Shown here: positions 18,157-26,693 of the stretch, piece after piece
Layout: the number at the start of each line of letters is the position of its first letter
How positions within the stretch are numbered: the first letter of the stretch is position 1
Source of the DNA: JAAYTL01 sp031460505
GTDB taxonomy: Bacteria > Bacillota > Clostridia > Tissierellales > Tissierellaceae
Assembly: GCA_031460505.1 (NCBI GenBank)
Contig: JAVKTT010000002.1
Coordinates: forward strand, 186,001 to 250,000
DNA length: 64,000 nucleotides
Reading direction: 5' to 3'
Notes under the pieces: generated by a model
What the model was told of the DNA's origin: nothing
Database searches by the model: none
What the model saw: the letters and a program-made list of their open reading frames with translations, nothing else
Position numbers and translations under genes: made by a program

Positions 18157-19575
18157 TTAGTGTCTTCTTAAGACAAGCACTTTACCAACAGTCAAAACTT
18201 CACCTGGTTTTATCTCATTTAATTGCATAATCTCGTTTTTGTACTCAAGAGTTCCATATACCTTTCTAGATATATCAGAAATAGTATCCCCTTCTTGTAC
18301 TACATAGTACTCATTAACAATCCTATCAGTATCTTCACTTCCAGTACTATTAGGATAATATGCCTCTAACCTATCCATCAACAATACTCCATAGTCTTCT
18401 CTTCCATACGGAATTTCAAAGTAAAGTCTTTCCAGAGTTAAAGGATATAATTTTAAATCTTGTGGAGGACTAACCTTTACATAAGACCATCCCATCCATG
18501 AAATACCATCTGTAAAACTAAACTCATAATTTTCACCTGTTTGATCCCTAAATTGTAAACCAAGGGTTCCTGGGGAATATCCATATGAATATACCCACAT
18601 TCCTATGGAATTAGGAGGATATTTAATTATAATATCATCACCTAATAGATTCACATAAGCACGATTATCATCTTCCAAAGCCAATATATCATATTCTAGT
18701 CTCATAGAATATCTACCTGACTTCTTAATAGTAGACTGTATAGTGTTACCCTTTACTCTTGGACTAGAAGGGATAAATTCATACATTCTATTATCAAATT
18801 CATGTAAAACAGTACCAGAATTATTAATTACTTCACCATCTATAATAGGGGTTTCAGCACTATATTCACCTGTATCTCCATCAGTAACTCCACTACCATT
18901 TGTAGGCTGAACAAAGCCACTATATGGTGAAAAAGGAGCCTTTGTATCTCCATCTTCAGCTACATCAACATAAATAACATCTTTATCAGTCTTAGCCAGC
19001 CCTTCAAGACTATATATTTTTAAGTTAATATTTCCAGCTAATGTACCTTCAGTATCATTATTCAAATTTAGACTATTGATTACAATCCTCCTAGGACTAT
19101 TATTTATAGCCTCTACGATATCATAAACACCATCATATTTTCCACTTAAAGGTATATTAATGTCCATTTTATGAATATCCATTTCACCTTTAGTTTCTGT
19201 ACCAGGTCTAGTAAAACTCATATCATCTACGTCTACTCTATCATCTGCCATTAAATCATTTAAAAGATACAAAATCTGAGCTTGGTCCAATGCTGGAAAA
19301 TAGTTAGATAATATCTGATCTCTTTCCACAGTTAAAATTTCTAGTTCTTCTTTTATCTTCTCTTCATTTTTTAGTATACGGTTATGCTCAACTATTTGAG
19401 CATCATACAGTTCCTTCTCTAATTTCAACTCATCCATCTTAGCAGCTTGGGGTTCATAGACAAATCTGAATGTTGCCCAAAACATTAAAACAAGTCCTAA
19501 TGCAGTAAGTAAGAATTTCTCATTTTTGGTAAGAGGTCGTGTTTTAGTCTTAATTTTTTTTGCTTTACTCTCCAT
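18157..19575 (-). CDS. pilO: PilO-like protein fused to a putative jelly-roll and a LysM domain
   Basis: 472 residues, more than twice normal PilO length. One membrane helix (about 22-40) is followed by a coiled coil (45-95) and a PilO-type fold (about 100-195, PALDQAQILYLLNDLMADD and SLNLNNDTEG regions). A proline/glycine linker leads to a beta-rich stretch (about 255-410) that looks like a carbohydrate-binding jelly roll. The last 48 residues are a LysM domain (YVVQEGDTISDISRKVYG ... VLVLRRH), which binds peptidoglycan. It overlaps pilN by 11 bases. The architecture suggests direct attachment of the PilMNO alignment complex to the wall. Confidence 0.8.
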   Translation of the reverse strand: MESKAKKIKTKTRPLTKNEKFLLTALGLVLMFWATFRFVYEPQAAKMDELKLEKELYDAQIVEHNRILKNEEKIKEELEILTVERDQILSNYFPALDQAQILYLLNDLMADDRVDVDDMSFTRPGTETKGEMDIHKMDINIPLSGKYDGVYDIVEAINNSPRRIVINSLNLNNDTEGTLAGNINLKIYSLEGLAKTDKDVIYVDVAEDGDTKAPFSPYSGFVQPTNGSGVTDGDTGEYSAETPIIDGEVINNSGTVLHEFDNRMYEFIPSSPRVKGNTIQSTIKKSGRYSMRLEYDILALEDDNRAYVNLLGDDIIIKYPPNSIGMWVYSYGYSPGTLGLQFRDQTGENYEFSFTDGISWMGWSYVKVSPPQDLKLYPLTLERLYFEIPYGREDYGVLLMDRLEAYYPNSTGSEDTDRIVNEYYVVQEGDTISDISRKVYGTLEYKNEIMQLNEIKPGEVLTVGKVLVLRRH

Positions 19576-20125
19576 CTGAAATCACACCCTTCAGCATAAC
19601 ATTGATATTGAAATTATAGAAATCACTTTCTTGGCTTATATCAGAGATAAAAATTTCATCAACTTCATCAATATATTCAAGGCCTTTACTGAATTCAGCA
19701 ATACTCCATGTATCTTCAGCTATACCAGTAAGATTCATCTCATCATTTGATATGCTTAAAGATGTTAGAAATGCGTCTTTTGGAAGCCTTGAAGATATTA
19801 AGTATAGAAAATCACTATTTATTATATCTTCACCCTCTATTATTTCATCAAGGTTCTTTATCTTGTCAACTTCCTCTTTAAAGCGATTAATCTCTTCTTC
19901 CTTTCCCTTAACTATGTTGACTCTTTCAAGAGTATTTGGGTCTTCTGCTATGGATTTTAACTGACTTACCTCTTTATTTAGCTTTGATATTATAACTTGA
20001 TTATAAATCCCTTTAGATAACAAGGCGATTAGAATAACTCCAATTGCAGCAAATAAGATCCATTGCTTATTAGCTTTAAATTCTTTTTTCTCAATATAAG
20101 CTTCAAAAAAATTTAGGTCTTTCAT
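19565..20125 (-). CDS. pilN: Type IV pilus alignment protein PilN
   Basis: 186 residues: short cytoplasmic N-terminus (MKDLNFFEAYIEKKEFKANK), one transmembrane helix (about 22-42), a coiled coil and a C-terminal ferredoxin-like fold with the family pattern LPKDAFLTSLSISNDEMNLTG. PilN binds PilM through its N-terminus and PilO through its extracytoplasmic part. Located 2 bases after pilM and overlapping pilO. Confidence 0.88.
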   Translation of the reverse strand: MKDLNFFEAYIEKKEFKANKQWILFAAIGVILIALLSKGIYNQVIISKLNKEVSQLKSIAEDPNTLERVNIVKGKEEEINRFKEEVDKIKNLDEIIEGEDIINSDFLYLISSRLPKDAFLTSLSISNDEMNLTGIAEDTWSIAEFSKGLEYIDEVDEIFISDISQESDFYNFNINVMLKGVISDGE

Positions 20126-20127
20126 AT

Positions 20128-21189
20128 TTACACCTCATTTGATCTAATTAAGCAGCCTATAGCATTAGAATATTCTCCCATATTCACATTTGTTCTAATT
20201 CTATCAAAAGAATTTAACTTAAATGTGCTTGTATTAAAGAAAGTACTAAATCTATCTTCAATACCATTGATTTTAGATAAGCCACCTTGCAGAAGAATAT
20301 AATCAACTCTATTTCCCATATCTCTTGTATTGTAGTAATTTATAACCATACCTACACCATCAAGTATTAAGCTTAGAGTATTATTAAGTGAACTAATTAT
20401 AGTAGAGTCCTCAATACTATTAGGAATTTCATCATTGTTTAAATCAAGATTCTTAATTCTATTCATAATATCATCCTCATGGATCTCTAAAAGACTCTGT
20501 ATCTCAACAATAATTTGAGATAAACTAGCGCTTATAACTCTAGATACTTTTAGTACACCATCTAAAGTAATATTAATCTTTGTACTGCTGTATCCCATGT
20601 CTACCGATACAACAGTTTTACCATTACTTGTATAGGAGTCATTAAACATATTATTATAATTAAAAAGTTTATTTATAGCATTTCCTTGAAAGTCTAATAC
20701 ATGGGGTTTTAAACCTATATTATCTAATAATTGAAGGTGGGATTCCACTATAGTCTTAGGTATGGCAATCAAGGAAATATTTAGTTTTTCAACACCATCT
20801 TCAAAAACTGAACCTAGATGTAAATACTGAAAAACATAATCTTCAGGCTCTATTGGTATGTAGTCTTCGACTTGATAACTTAATATAGATTTTATTTGTT
20901 CATCAGATACCTTAGGTAAAATTATTTCTCTAATAATTATATTTGAAGAATTTATTACTAATATTGCATCATTAGCTTTAATCTTGTTGTCCTTAAGAGA
21001 TGTTTTTAGATAATAGCTTAATTGGTCCATATTATTAATCATTCCATTAAAGTAGATATCATTTGGAATTTTTACAATATGGGCATTTTGGATATTAATA
21101 TTCTTCTTAGTAGCTTTACCCTCGATTACTTTTATCTCCCTTGAACCTAAATCTATGGAGACGTATTTTTTGTTATCAAACAATTTCAA
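20128..21189 (-). CDS. pilM: Type IV pilus actin-like protein PilM
   Basis: 353 residues, cytoplasmic actin-fold ATPase. N-terminal VSIDLGSREIKVIEG and VVSVDMGYSSTKINI are the two phosphate-binding loops, and LLQGGLSKINGIEDRF is the adenosine-binding segment. The start is TTG at 21189, after GGGGGAAT. It couples the cytoplasmic ATPases to PilN/PilO. Confidence 0.92.
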   Translation of the reverse strand: MKLFDNKKYVSIDLGSREIKVIEGKATKKNINIQNAHIVKIPNDIYFNGMINNMDQLSYYLKTSLKDNKIKANDAILVINSSNIIIREIILPKVSDEQIKSILSYQVEDYIPIEPEDYVFQYLHLGSVFEDGVEKLNISLIAIPKTIVESHLQLLDNIGLKPHVLDFQGNAINKLFNYNNMFNDSYTSNGKTVVSVDMGYSSTKINITLDGVLKVSRVISASLSQIIVEIQSLLEIHEDDIMNRIKNLDLNNDEIPNSIEDSTIISSLNNTLSLILDGVGMVINYYNTRDMGNRVDYILLQGGLSKINGIEDRFSTFFNTSTFKLNSFDRIRTNVNMGEYSNAIGCLIRSNEV

Positions 21190-21217
21190 AGAAATTCCCC
21201 CTTTCTAAATCTAGTAC

Positions 21218-21976
21218 TTATAAAAATATATTAAAATACCAACCAATAATATCTTGTCCATACAACAAAACTAAAAAATAACTTAGAATAATAAAAGGTC
21301 CGAATGGAATTGGATCCTTCTTTGTTTTTAGCTTACTAGCCAACAGAAATATGGATATAATAGCACCTATAACAAAGGATAATAAAATATTAAGCATTAC
21401 CAACTTTATACCCAATACAAATCCCAATGCACCAATTAAGGTAACATCTCCTCCACCCATTCCTCCTTTAGAAAGAATAACAATAAGTAAAAACAATCCG
21501 CCAGCAATCAATAATCCAAGTATGCTCTCCTTAATATCCATTGGTATGCTATGCACATAATAATTAATTGTCTTTTGTATTATAGATAAAGCCAATATGC
21601 TTAAAACCAATGAATCAGGAATTATCATTTCCTTTAAATCAATTATAGTTATGGCAATTAATACAGAACCAATTAAACTATAAAAGATAAAATCTATACT
21701 TAATCCATAATGATTTAACATTATAAGATAGAGTAGTCCATTTAAAAATTCAATTATAGGATACTGTAATGAAATCTTATCATTGCAATATCTACATCTT
21801 CCCCTTAGAAAAATATAGCTAAAAAGAGGGATATTGTCATACCATTTTAATTTTGTATTACAATTAGGACAGTGAGAAGCTGGAAAAGCTATATTTTCAT
21901 TTCTAGGTATCCTATATATCAATACATTTAAAAATGATCCTATTAACAAACCATATATAAACACAATTAATTTCAT
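21218..21976 (-). CDS. pilD: Prepilin leader peptidase/N-methyltransferase
   Basis: 252-residue polytopic aspartyl protease (A24 family). The cytoplasmic loop has the tetracysteine motif CPNCNTKLKWYDNIPL ... GRCRYC, and the two catalytic aspartates are in the DLKEMIIPD and GMGGGDVTLIG segments. It cleaves the leaders of the pilins encoded in this operon and methylates the new N-terminus. It lies between the ligase-like gene and pilM. Confidence 0.94.
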   Translation of the reverse strand: MKLIVFIYGLLIGSFLNVLIYRIPRNENIAFPASHCPNCNTKLKWYDNIPLFSYIFLRGRCRYCNDKISLQYPIIEFLNGLLYLIMLNHYGLSIDFIFYSLIGSVLIAITIIDLKEMIIPDSLVLSILALSIIQKTINYYVHSIPMDIKESILGLLIAGGLFLLIVILSKGGMGGGDVTLIGALGFVLGIKLVMLNILLSFVIGAIISIFLLASKLKTKKDPIPFGPFIILSYFLVLLYGQDIIGWYFNIFL

Positions 21977-21985
21977 AATATACTC

Positions 21986-23902
21986 CTAATCTATAAACCT
22001 ATCCATATTAAAATACTCTTTTAAAAATGGATACTTGTCCATCATATTATTTAGCTCCTCAATTTGAATAGATAGATTTATCTCATCTCCATCATTCTTA
22101 TACATATTATATAGCATAGCATGAAGGGTAAGAGCATTGATAACCATGCTATCCTTCTCTTCAGCGCTGGCACTTTTTATTGCATATTCTTTTAGATCAG
22201 CACCTTTTAAGAATACTTTTTGTGCATCATCCAATCTATTTTGATTCATATAAAATAATCCTAAATCTATGTATCTATTTATATTATAAGCTCCATAATC
22301 AGCACCATATCTTAGATGCTCTTCTGCCTTTGGTAAATCACTAGCTTCTAAATATAGATTTCCCAACTTATTGTGAATACCACCATCAAATGAAGCGATA
22401 TTAAGTGCCTTTTCATATAAGGATATTGCTTTATTTAAATCTTCATTATCTTTAGAATCCTTGTATATTGAATGATAATACTCTCCTTCTAATTGATATC
22501 CATACGGACTGATTGGATAGTATTTGTTTGAGAACTCTATTATATCTAAAGCTTTATCCCTATCTCCATTAAGTGCGATCTTTGTAGCAAAGCTAAATAG
22601 CTTAAAAAATGTAAAATTGTATAGTACCAAAATGACTAATAAAATCAATATTATATTTTTAAATTTATAATTTATAGTAAATAAACGATTATTGTCTTTT
22701 TCAAAATTATAGTTTTTTACTGCCATACCTAGCAGCCAGAAAAAAATAACAGTAGCACCAGGAAAGTTAAAGCTAAACTCAGCTCCAATATGTATCAAAA
22801 ATCCTACAATAGCTGCAATAGTTCCTGGTAAATATGTAGAATAATTCTTTGACTTTAATTTTATATATAATATTCTAAAAATAGAAAGTAAAAATCCTAA
22901 AAATAATATAATTCCAATGATGCCTGTCTCAGCCATGATTTGAAGATAGTGATTGTGTACAAATCTTGAATACCATTGATTGCCACTATACTCTATATAA
23001 TAGGCTGAAAAAAATGTGCCCTGCCCATATCCTAGAATTGGTTTGTTTTTTATAAGCTCCCAAGCAACTTTCCAAAACTCAAGTCTACCAACTAAGGATG
23101 AGCCTATTAAGGTATCCTTTCTTATTAAAGCATCTACCATACTTGGAGCTAAACCCACATTATCCTGAGCAATTGGTGCAATATACATTATGATTCTTGT
23201 AGTGATTAAGGCTATAAAAAATAAAATAATAGTCTTTATAAATTTATGTATTAATTCTTTTTTGTCTGAACCGATAAATATAAAAGGTAAACCTATGATT
23301 GTAGAAAAATATCCGCCTCTTGATCCTGATAATAATAAAGCTACTAAAAATATAAAGGCTGGAATATAAAAACTCTTTCTCTTGGTGTTTAAGCTAGTCC
23401 CCCAAGAGAACAAAAAGAGTATTAAAAGATAAGTACCAAATGGATTTGGATTTGTAAAAGTAGAGACTATTCTACTATTTGTGATAAATATGTATTCTAA
23501 TATACCAAGTAAAGCTATACCACTTCCTATTAAAAGAACCACTGAAATAACTTTATCGTTATCTTCATCATTTAACTGTAATGTAATGAAAAAAATAGCA
23601 CCATATAATAATAGCTCAAATAGTTCCATCACTGTTCTTATGTAGTATATAGACCAGATAAAGCTTATACCACACCAGATTAGATATAATGAATACCATA
23701 GCAATGGTGATTTAATGCTAAGATTTATCTCATCCCTATATATATTATTCTTGATGAAAAGTACAACTAAAGCAAATAGAAGCATATACATAGGTAGATT
23801 GTTGTTAAACCCAGCATCAAAGAGAGGCAATATGGTTAGTATCATGAATAATGAAATTGTATATAGATTTATGTTTTCTTGATTTTTTATAGTATGTAGC
23901 AT
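21986..23902 (-). CDS. O-antigen ligase/Wzy-like membrane protein with TPR tail
   Basis: 638 residues. About ten or more transmembrane helices (12-410) include the Wzy_C signature region GYGQGTFFSAYYIEYSGNQWYSRFVHNHYLQIMAETGIIG. The C-terminal third (about 430-638) is tetratricopeptide-like repeats. Such proteins polymerise or transfer lipid-linked glycans; a subset (PglL/PilO/TfpO) attach glycans to pilins. Its place directly after pilA in the operon makes pilin O-glycosylation a reasonable inference, but no pathway for building the glycan is linked here except the distant genes at 48821-52568. Confidence 0.75.
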   Translation of the reverse strand: MLHTIKNQENINLYTISLFMILTILPLFDAGFNNNLPMYMLLFALVVLFIKNNIYRDEINLSIKSPLLWYSLYLIWCGISFIWSIYYIRTVMELFELLLYGAIFFITLQLNDEDNDKVISVVLLIGSGIALLGILEYIFITNSRIVSTFTNPNPFGTYLLILFLFSWGTSLNTKRKSFYIPAFIFLVALLLSGSRGGYFSTIIGLPFIFIGSDKKELIHKFIKTIILFFIALITTRIIMYIAPIAQDNVGLAPSMVDALIRKDTLIGSSLVGRLEFWKVAWELIKNKPILGYGQGTFFSAYYIEYSGNQWYSRFVHNHYLQIMAETGIIGIILFLGFLLSIFRILYIKLKSKNYSTYLPGTIAAIVGFLIHIGAEFSFNFPGATVIFFWLLGMAVKNYNFEKDNNRLFTINYKFKNIILILLVILVLYNFTFFKLFSFATKIALNGDRDKALDIIEFSNKYYPISPYGYQLEGEYYHSIYKDSKDNEDLNKAISLYEKALNIASFDGGIHNKLGNLYLEASDLPKAEEHLRYGADYGAYNINRYIDLGLFYMNQNRLDDAQKVFLKGADLKEYAIKSASAEEKDSMVINALTLHAMLYNMYKNDGDEINLSIQIEELNNMMDKYPFLKEYFNMDRFID

Positions 23903-23932
23903 ATTTCCTCCATGAATGCAAAAATGAATTGT

Positions 23933-23959
23933 AACTGTAGGGGAACCCCCCCTACAGTT
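23933..23959. terminator. Strong hairpin after pilA
   Basis: Perfect 11-base stem AACTGTAGGGG/CCCCTACAGTT with a 5-base loop, between pilA and the ligase gene. The uninterrupted T run (23958-23963) is on the plus strand, while the minus (sense) side has only TTACAATTCATTTTT. In the sense direction it is more likely an mRNA 3' stabiliser or partial terminator that raises pilin over downstream products. Confidence 0.65.
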
Positions 23960-23986
23960 TTTTGGCTGTGATTGTTATGGTGTTAT

Positions 23987-24361
23987 TTATTCTACTTTTA
24001 CTGTAAATTCATTCCCATCATAATATAAATTAAATTCTTTATCATCTTGTTGAGCTGTGTATCCATCATTTTCAATTAAACCAGCTTGAGCTAATACTTT
24101 ACCCCAATCTGTAGAAGCTCCAGAATCAGTAGTATAAAGTTTTGCTAAACCATCATCTCCATTAGCAGCAACATATAATTCAGCAGCTTTAGCTAAAGTT
24201 TCTGCTGATGCGTTATCTGCGGAAATCTCTGCATTTTGTCTAAATCCACCTAATCTAGGTACTGCAATAGCTGCTAGTATACCTAGTATAGCTATTACTA
24301 CAACTAATTCAATAAGTGTAAATCCTTTTTTGTTTCTTTTTTTGTTAATCCATTTTAACAT
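23987..24361 (-). CDS. pilA: Major type IV pilin PilA
   Basis: 124 residues. Leader MLKWINKKRNKKG precedes FTLIELVVVIAILGILAAIAVPRL, a canonical class IVa pilin helix with Glu5. The globular part is short (about 85 residues) and rich in Ala, Asp and Tyr with no cysteines, so there is no disulfide D-region as in Gram-negative pilins. The ATG at 24361 is chosen because AGGAGG lies 8 bases upstream; an upstream ATG would add ten lysine-rich residues without a ribosome site. Flanked by pilC upstream and a strong hairpin downstream. Confidence 0.93.
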   Translation of the reverse strand: MLKWINKKRNKKGFTLIELVVVIAILGILAAIAVPRLGGFRQNAEISADNASAETLAKAAELYVAANGDDGLAKLYTTDSGASTDWGKVLAQAGLIENDGYTAQQDDKEFNLYYDGNEFTVKVE

Positions 24362-24421
24362 TTTAAAATCCTCCTTTTTTTTAATTTGCATTAATATATA
24401 TTAAATGTATTAAAGCCTATA

Positions 24422-25621
24422 TTAAATCGTATTGACCATGTCAAACATAGGCATAGCCATTGCTATTACTATAAATCCTATAACCACTGCCATACCTACT
24501 AAAAGTATAGGTTCTATGAGTGTGGTCATCCTTTGAAGGCTCATCTCTACTTCATCATCATAGAAGTCTGCAGTTTTTGCCAATATATCATCTAATGCTC
24601 CTGACTCTTCACCTATGCTTATCATCGAATCTACCATAGGTGGGAATATTTCCATTGCTTTAACTGCCCTTGACAGAGATGCTCCCCTTCTTATGCCATC
24701 CATGCTATCCATAAGCCTAGCTTGAACTACAGTATTGTTTAGAACCTTACCTACTACTTCTAAAGCTTGTAGTAAAGGTATCCCCGATGCCATAAGTGTA
24801 GATAAAGTTCTCGTAAATCTTGAAGTAATTATCTTAGCATTAGTTACCCTTATGCCTGGTATTTTAATCTTTAATCCATCAATAAATTTCCTACCTTCTA
24901 CTGTACTTCTAAAATATAGAAATCCACCTACGATAATTATAACTACTCCTAGGAAAATATACCAGTATTTTTGTAACCAAGAACTTAAATCCAATACAAA
25001 TTGTGTAGGCCATGGTAAAGCTACGCCACTACCTTCGAACATTCCAACAAATGTTGGAAGTACTGCTACTAACATAAATATGACTACGGCAATAGATACT
25101 ACAATGAGTGATATAGGATAAATCAATGATGATTTTATTTTGTTCTCTAATTTGTTCTCCTGCTCAAAGTGATTTGCCATTCTCTCAAGTATGGAATCCA
25201 AAGTACCGCTGACTTCACCAGCTTCAATCATATTTATTAATATGGTTGGAAATATCTTTGTATGCTTTTTCATTGCTTCAGATATAGTAAATCCTTTTTG
25301 AACATCCTCGTATATAGCACCTATTGCTTTTTTTAGAGTCTTGTTTCTAGTCTGGGCCTCCAATATATCAAAACATTTTACTATACCAATACCTGCATCT
25401 ACCATAGTGTAGAATTGTCTACAAAATACTGCTAAGTCTTTTTTCTTAACCTTGGTTGGAAACAAAGAAACCTGAGCATCTGCTCCCACATCCCTTTCTA
25501 CTGATACAGGTAGATAGTTGTTACCCTTTAGCATGGTTAACACATCAGACTCATTACTTGCTTCAAAAAAACCTTCAATTGGTTCTCCATTTTTTGTTAT
25601 TGCTTTATATTTATATATCAT
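24422..25621 (-). CDS. pilC: Type IV pilus inner-membrane platform protein PilC
   Basis: 399 residues with two GspF domains (about 65-190 and 270-390), each ending in hydrophobic helices. Marker segments are LAVFCRQFYTMVDAGI, GEVSGTLDSILERMANHFE and the C-terminal EPILLVGMAVVIGFIVIAMAMPMFDM. It forms the membrane platform on which PilB and PilT act. Starts 10 bases after pilT. Confidence 0.95.
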   Translation of the reverse strand: MIYKYKAITKNGEPIEGFFEASNESDVLTMLKGNNYLPVSVERDVGADAQVSLFPTKVKKKDLAVFCRQFYTMVDAGIGIVKCFDILEAQTRNKTLKKAIGAIYEDVQKGFTISEAMKKHTKIFPTILINMIEAGEVSGTLDSILERMANHFEQENKLENKIKSSLIYPISLIVVSIAVVIFMLVAVLPTFVGMFEGSGVALPWPTQFVLDLSSWLQKYWYIFLGVVIIIVGGFLYFRSTVEGRKFIDGLKIKIPGIRVTNAKIITSRFTRTLSTLMASGIPLLQALEVVGKVLNNTVVQARLMDSMDGIRRGASLSRAVKAMEIFPPMVDSMISIGEESGALDDILAKTADFYDDEVEMSLQRMTTLIEPILLVGMAVVIGFIVIAMAMPMFDMVNTI

Positions 25622-25630
25622 AGTATCCCT

Positions 25631-26683
25631 CTATAAAATATATTTTTTAATCTGCTCTCTATTGATAGCATTTGTCAAAGCAGTATCCTTTGATATTGCA
25701 CCTTTCCTATAAAGATCTACTAGTGAGTTATCCATGGTTTGCATTTTGTGACTAGCACCAGTTTGTATAGAGGTATCTATTTGATGTATTTTGTCCTCAC
25801 GAATTAGATTTCTAATAGCTGGTGTAGCAATCATTATTTCATATGCACCTACTCTTCCTTTGCCTGAAGATTTAGGTAGTAATTGTTGAGATATAATTCC
25901 TTGTAAAACTGAAGACAGTTGAACCCTTACCTGTTGTTGTTGATGAGGTGGAAATACATCTATGATTCTATCAATAGTCTTTGCTGCCCCTGATGTATGA
26001 AGTGTTGAAAATACCAAGTGACCAGTTTCTGCTGCAGTTAAAGCTATGGATATAGTCTCTAAATCCCTCATTTCCCCTACTAATATAACATCTGGGTCTT
26101 GTCTTAAGGCAGCTCTTAGTGCATTTGCAAAACTAAATGTATCACTACCTACCTCCCTTTGAGTTACTAATGCTTTATGATGCTTATGAAGATATTCTAT
26201 AGGGTCCTCTAATGTAAGAATATGGCAGTTTCTCTCACTATTAATTAAGTCAACCATGGATGCCAATGTAGTAGATTTACCACTTCCAGTTGGACCTGTT
26301 ACAAGTACCATACCTCTACGAAGTCTAGCCAAATCAGTAACTACTCCAGGTAGTCCAAGCCATTCCATACTAGGAATTGTTAAAGGAATTATCCTAAGTA
26401 CCATACCATAGCTACCCCTTTGCTTAAAAGCATTGATACGATATCTACCAACTCCAGGGCTAGAATATGATGAATCTATCTCTCCATTTTCTTCTAATAT
26501 AGCTAGTAATCTTTCATTTAGCGCTTCATAGACTAAGGATTTTGTTTCACTTGGTGTTAAAGGCTCTTCCCCTATAGATACTAAATCACCATTTATCCTT
26601 AGTGTAATAGGTCTCCCTACTGTAACATGTATATCTGATGCTAATTTCTCTGTTCCCAGATTCACAATTTCAACTAAGTTCAT
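25631..26683 (-). CDS. pilT: Type IV pilus retraction ATPase PilT
   Basis: 350 residues. Walker A GPTGSGKSTTLASM, Asp box EDPIEYLH, Walker B GEMRDLETI, His box STLHT, and the retraction-specific AIRNLIREDK motif near the C-terminus. The start at ATG 26683 follows TAGGAGGGT; a reading 11 codons longer would overlap that site. Presence of PilT predicts retractable pili and twitching motility or DNA uptake. Confidence 0.95.
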   Translation of the reverse strand: MNLVEIVNLGTEKLASDIHVTVGRPITLRINGDLVSIGEEPLTPSETKSLVYEALNERLLAILEENGEIDSSYSSPGVGRYRINAFKQRGSYGMVLRIIPLTIPSMEWLGLPGVVTDLARLRRGMVLVTGPTGSGKSTTLASMVDLINSERNCHILTLEDPIEYLHKHHKALVTQREVGSDTFSFANALRAALRQDPDVILVGEMRDLETISIALTAAETGHLVFSTLHTSGAAKTIDRIIDVFPPHQQQQVRVQLSSVLQGIISQQLLPKSSGKGRVGAYEIMIATPAIRNLIREDKIHQIDTSIQTGASHKMQTMDNSLVDLYRKGAISKDTALTNAINREQIKKYIL

Positions 26684-26693
26684 ATATACCCTC

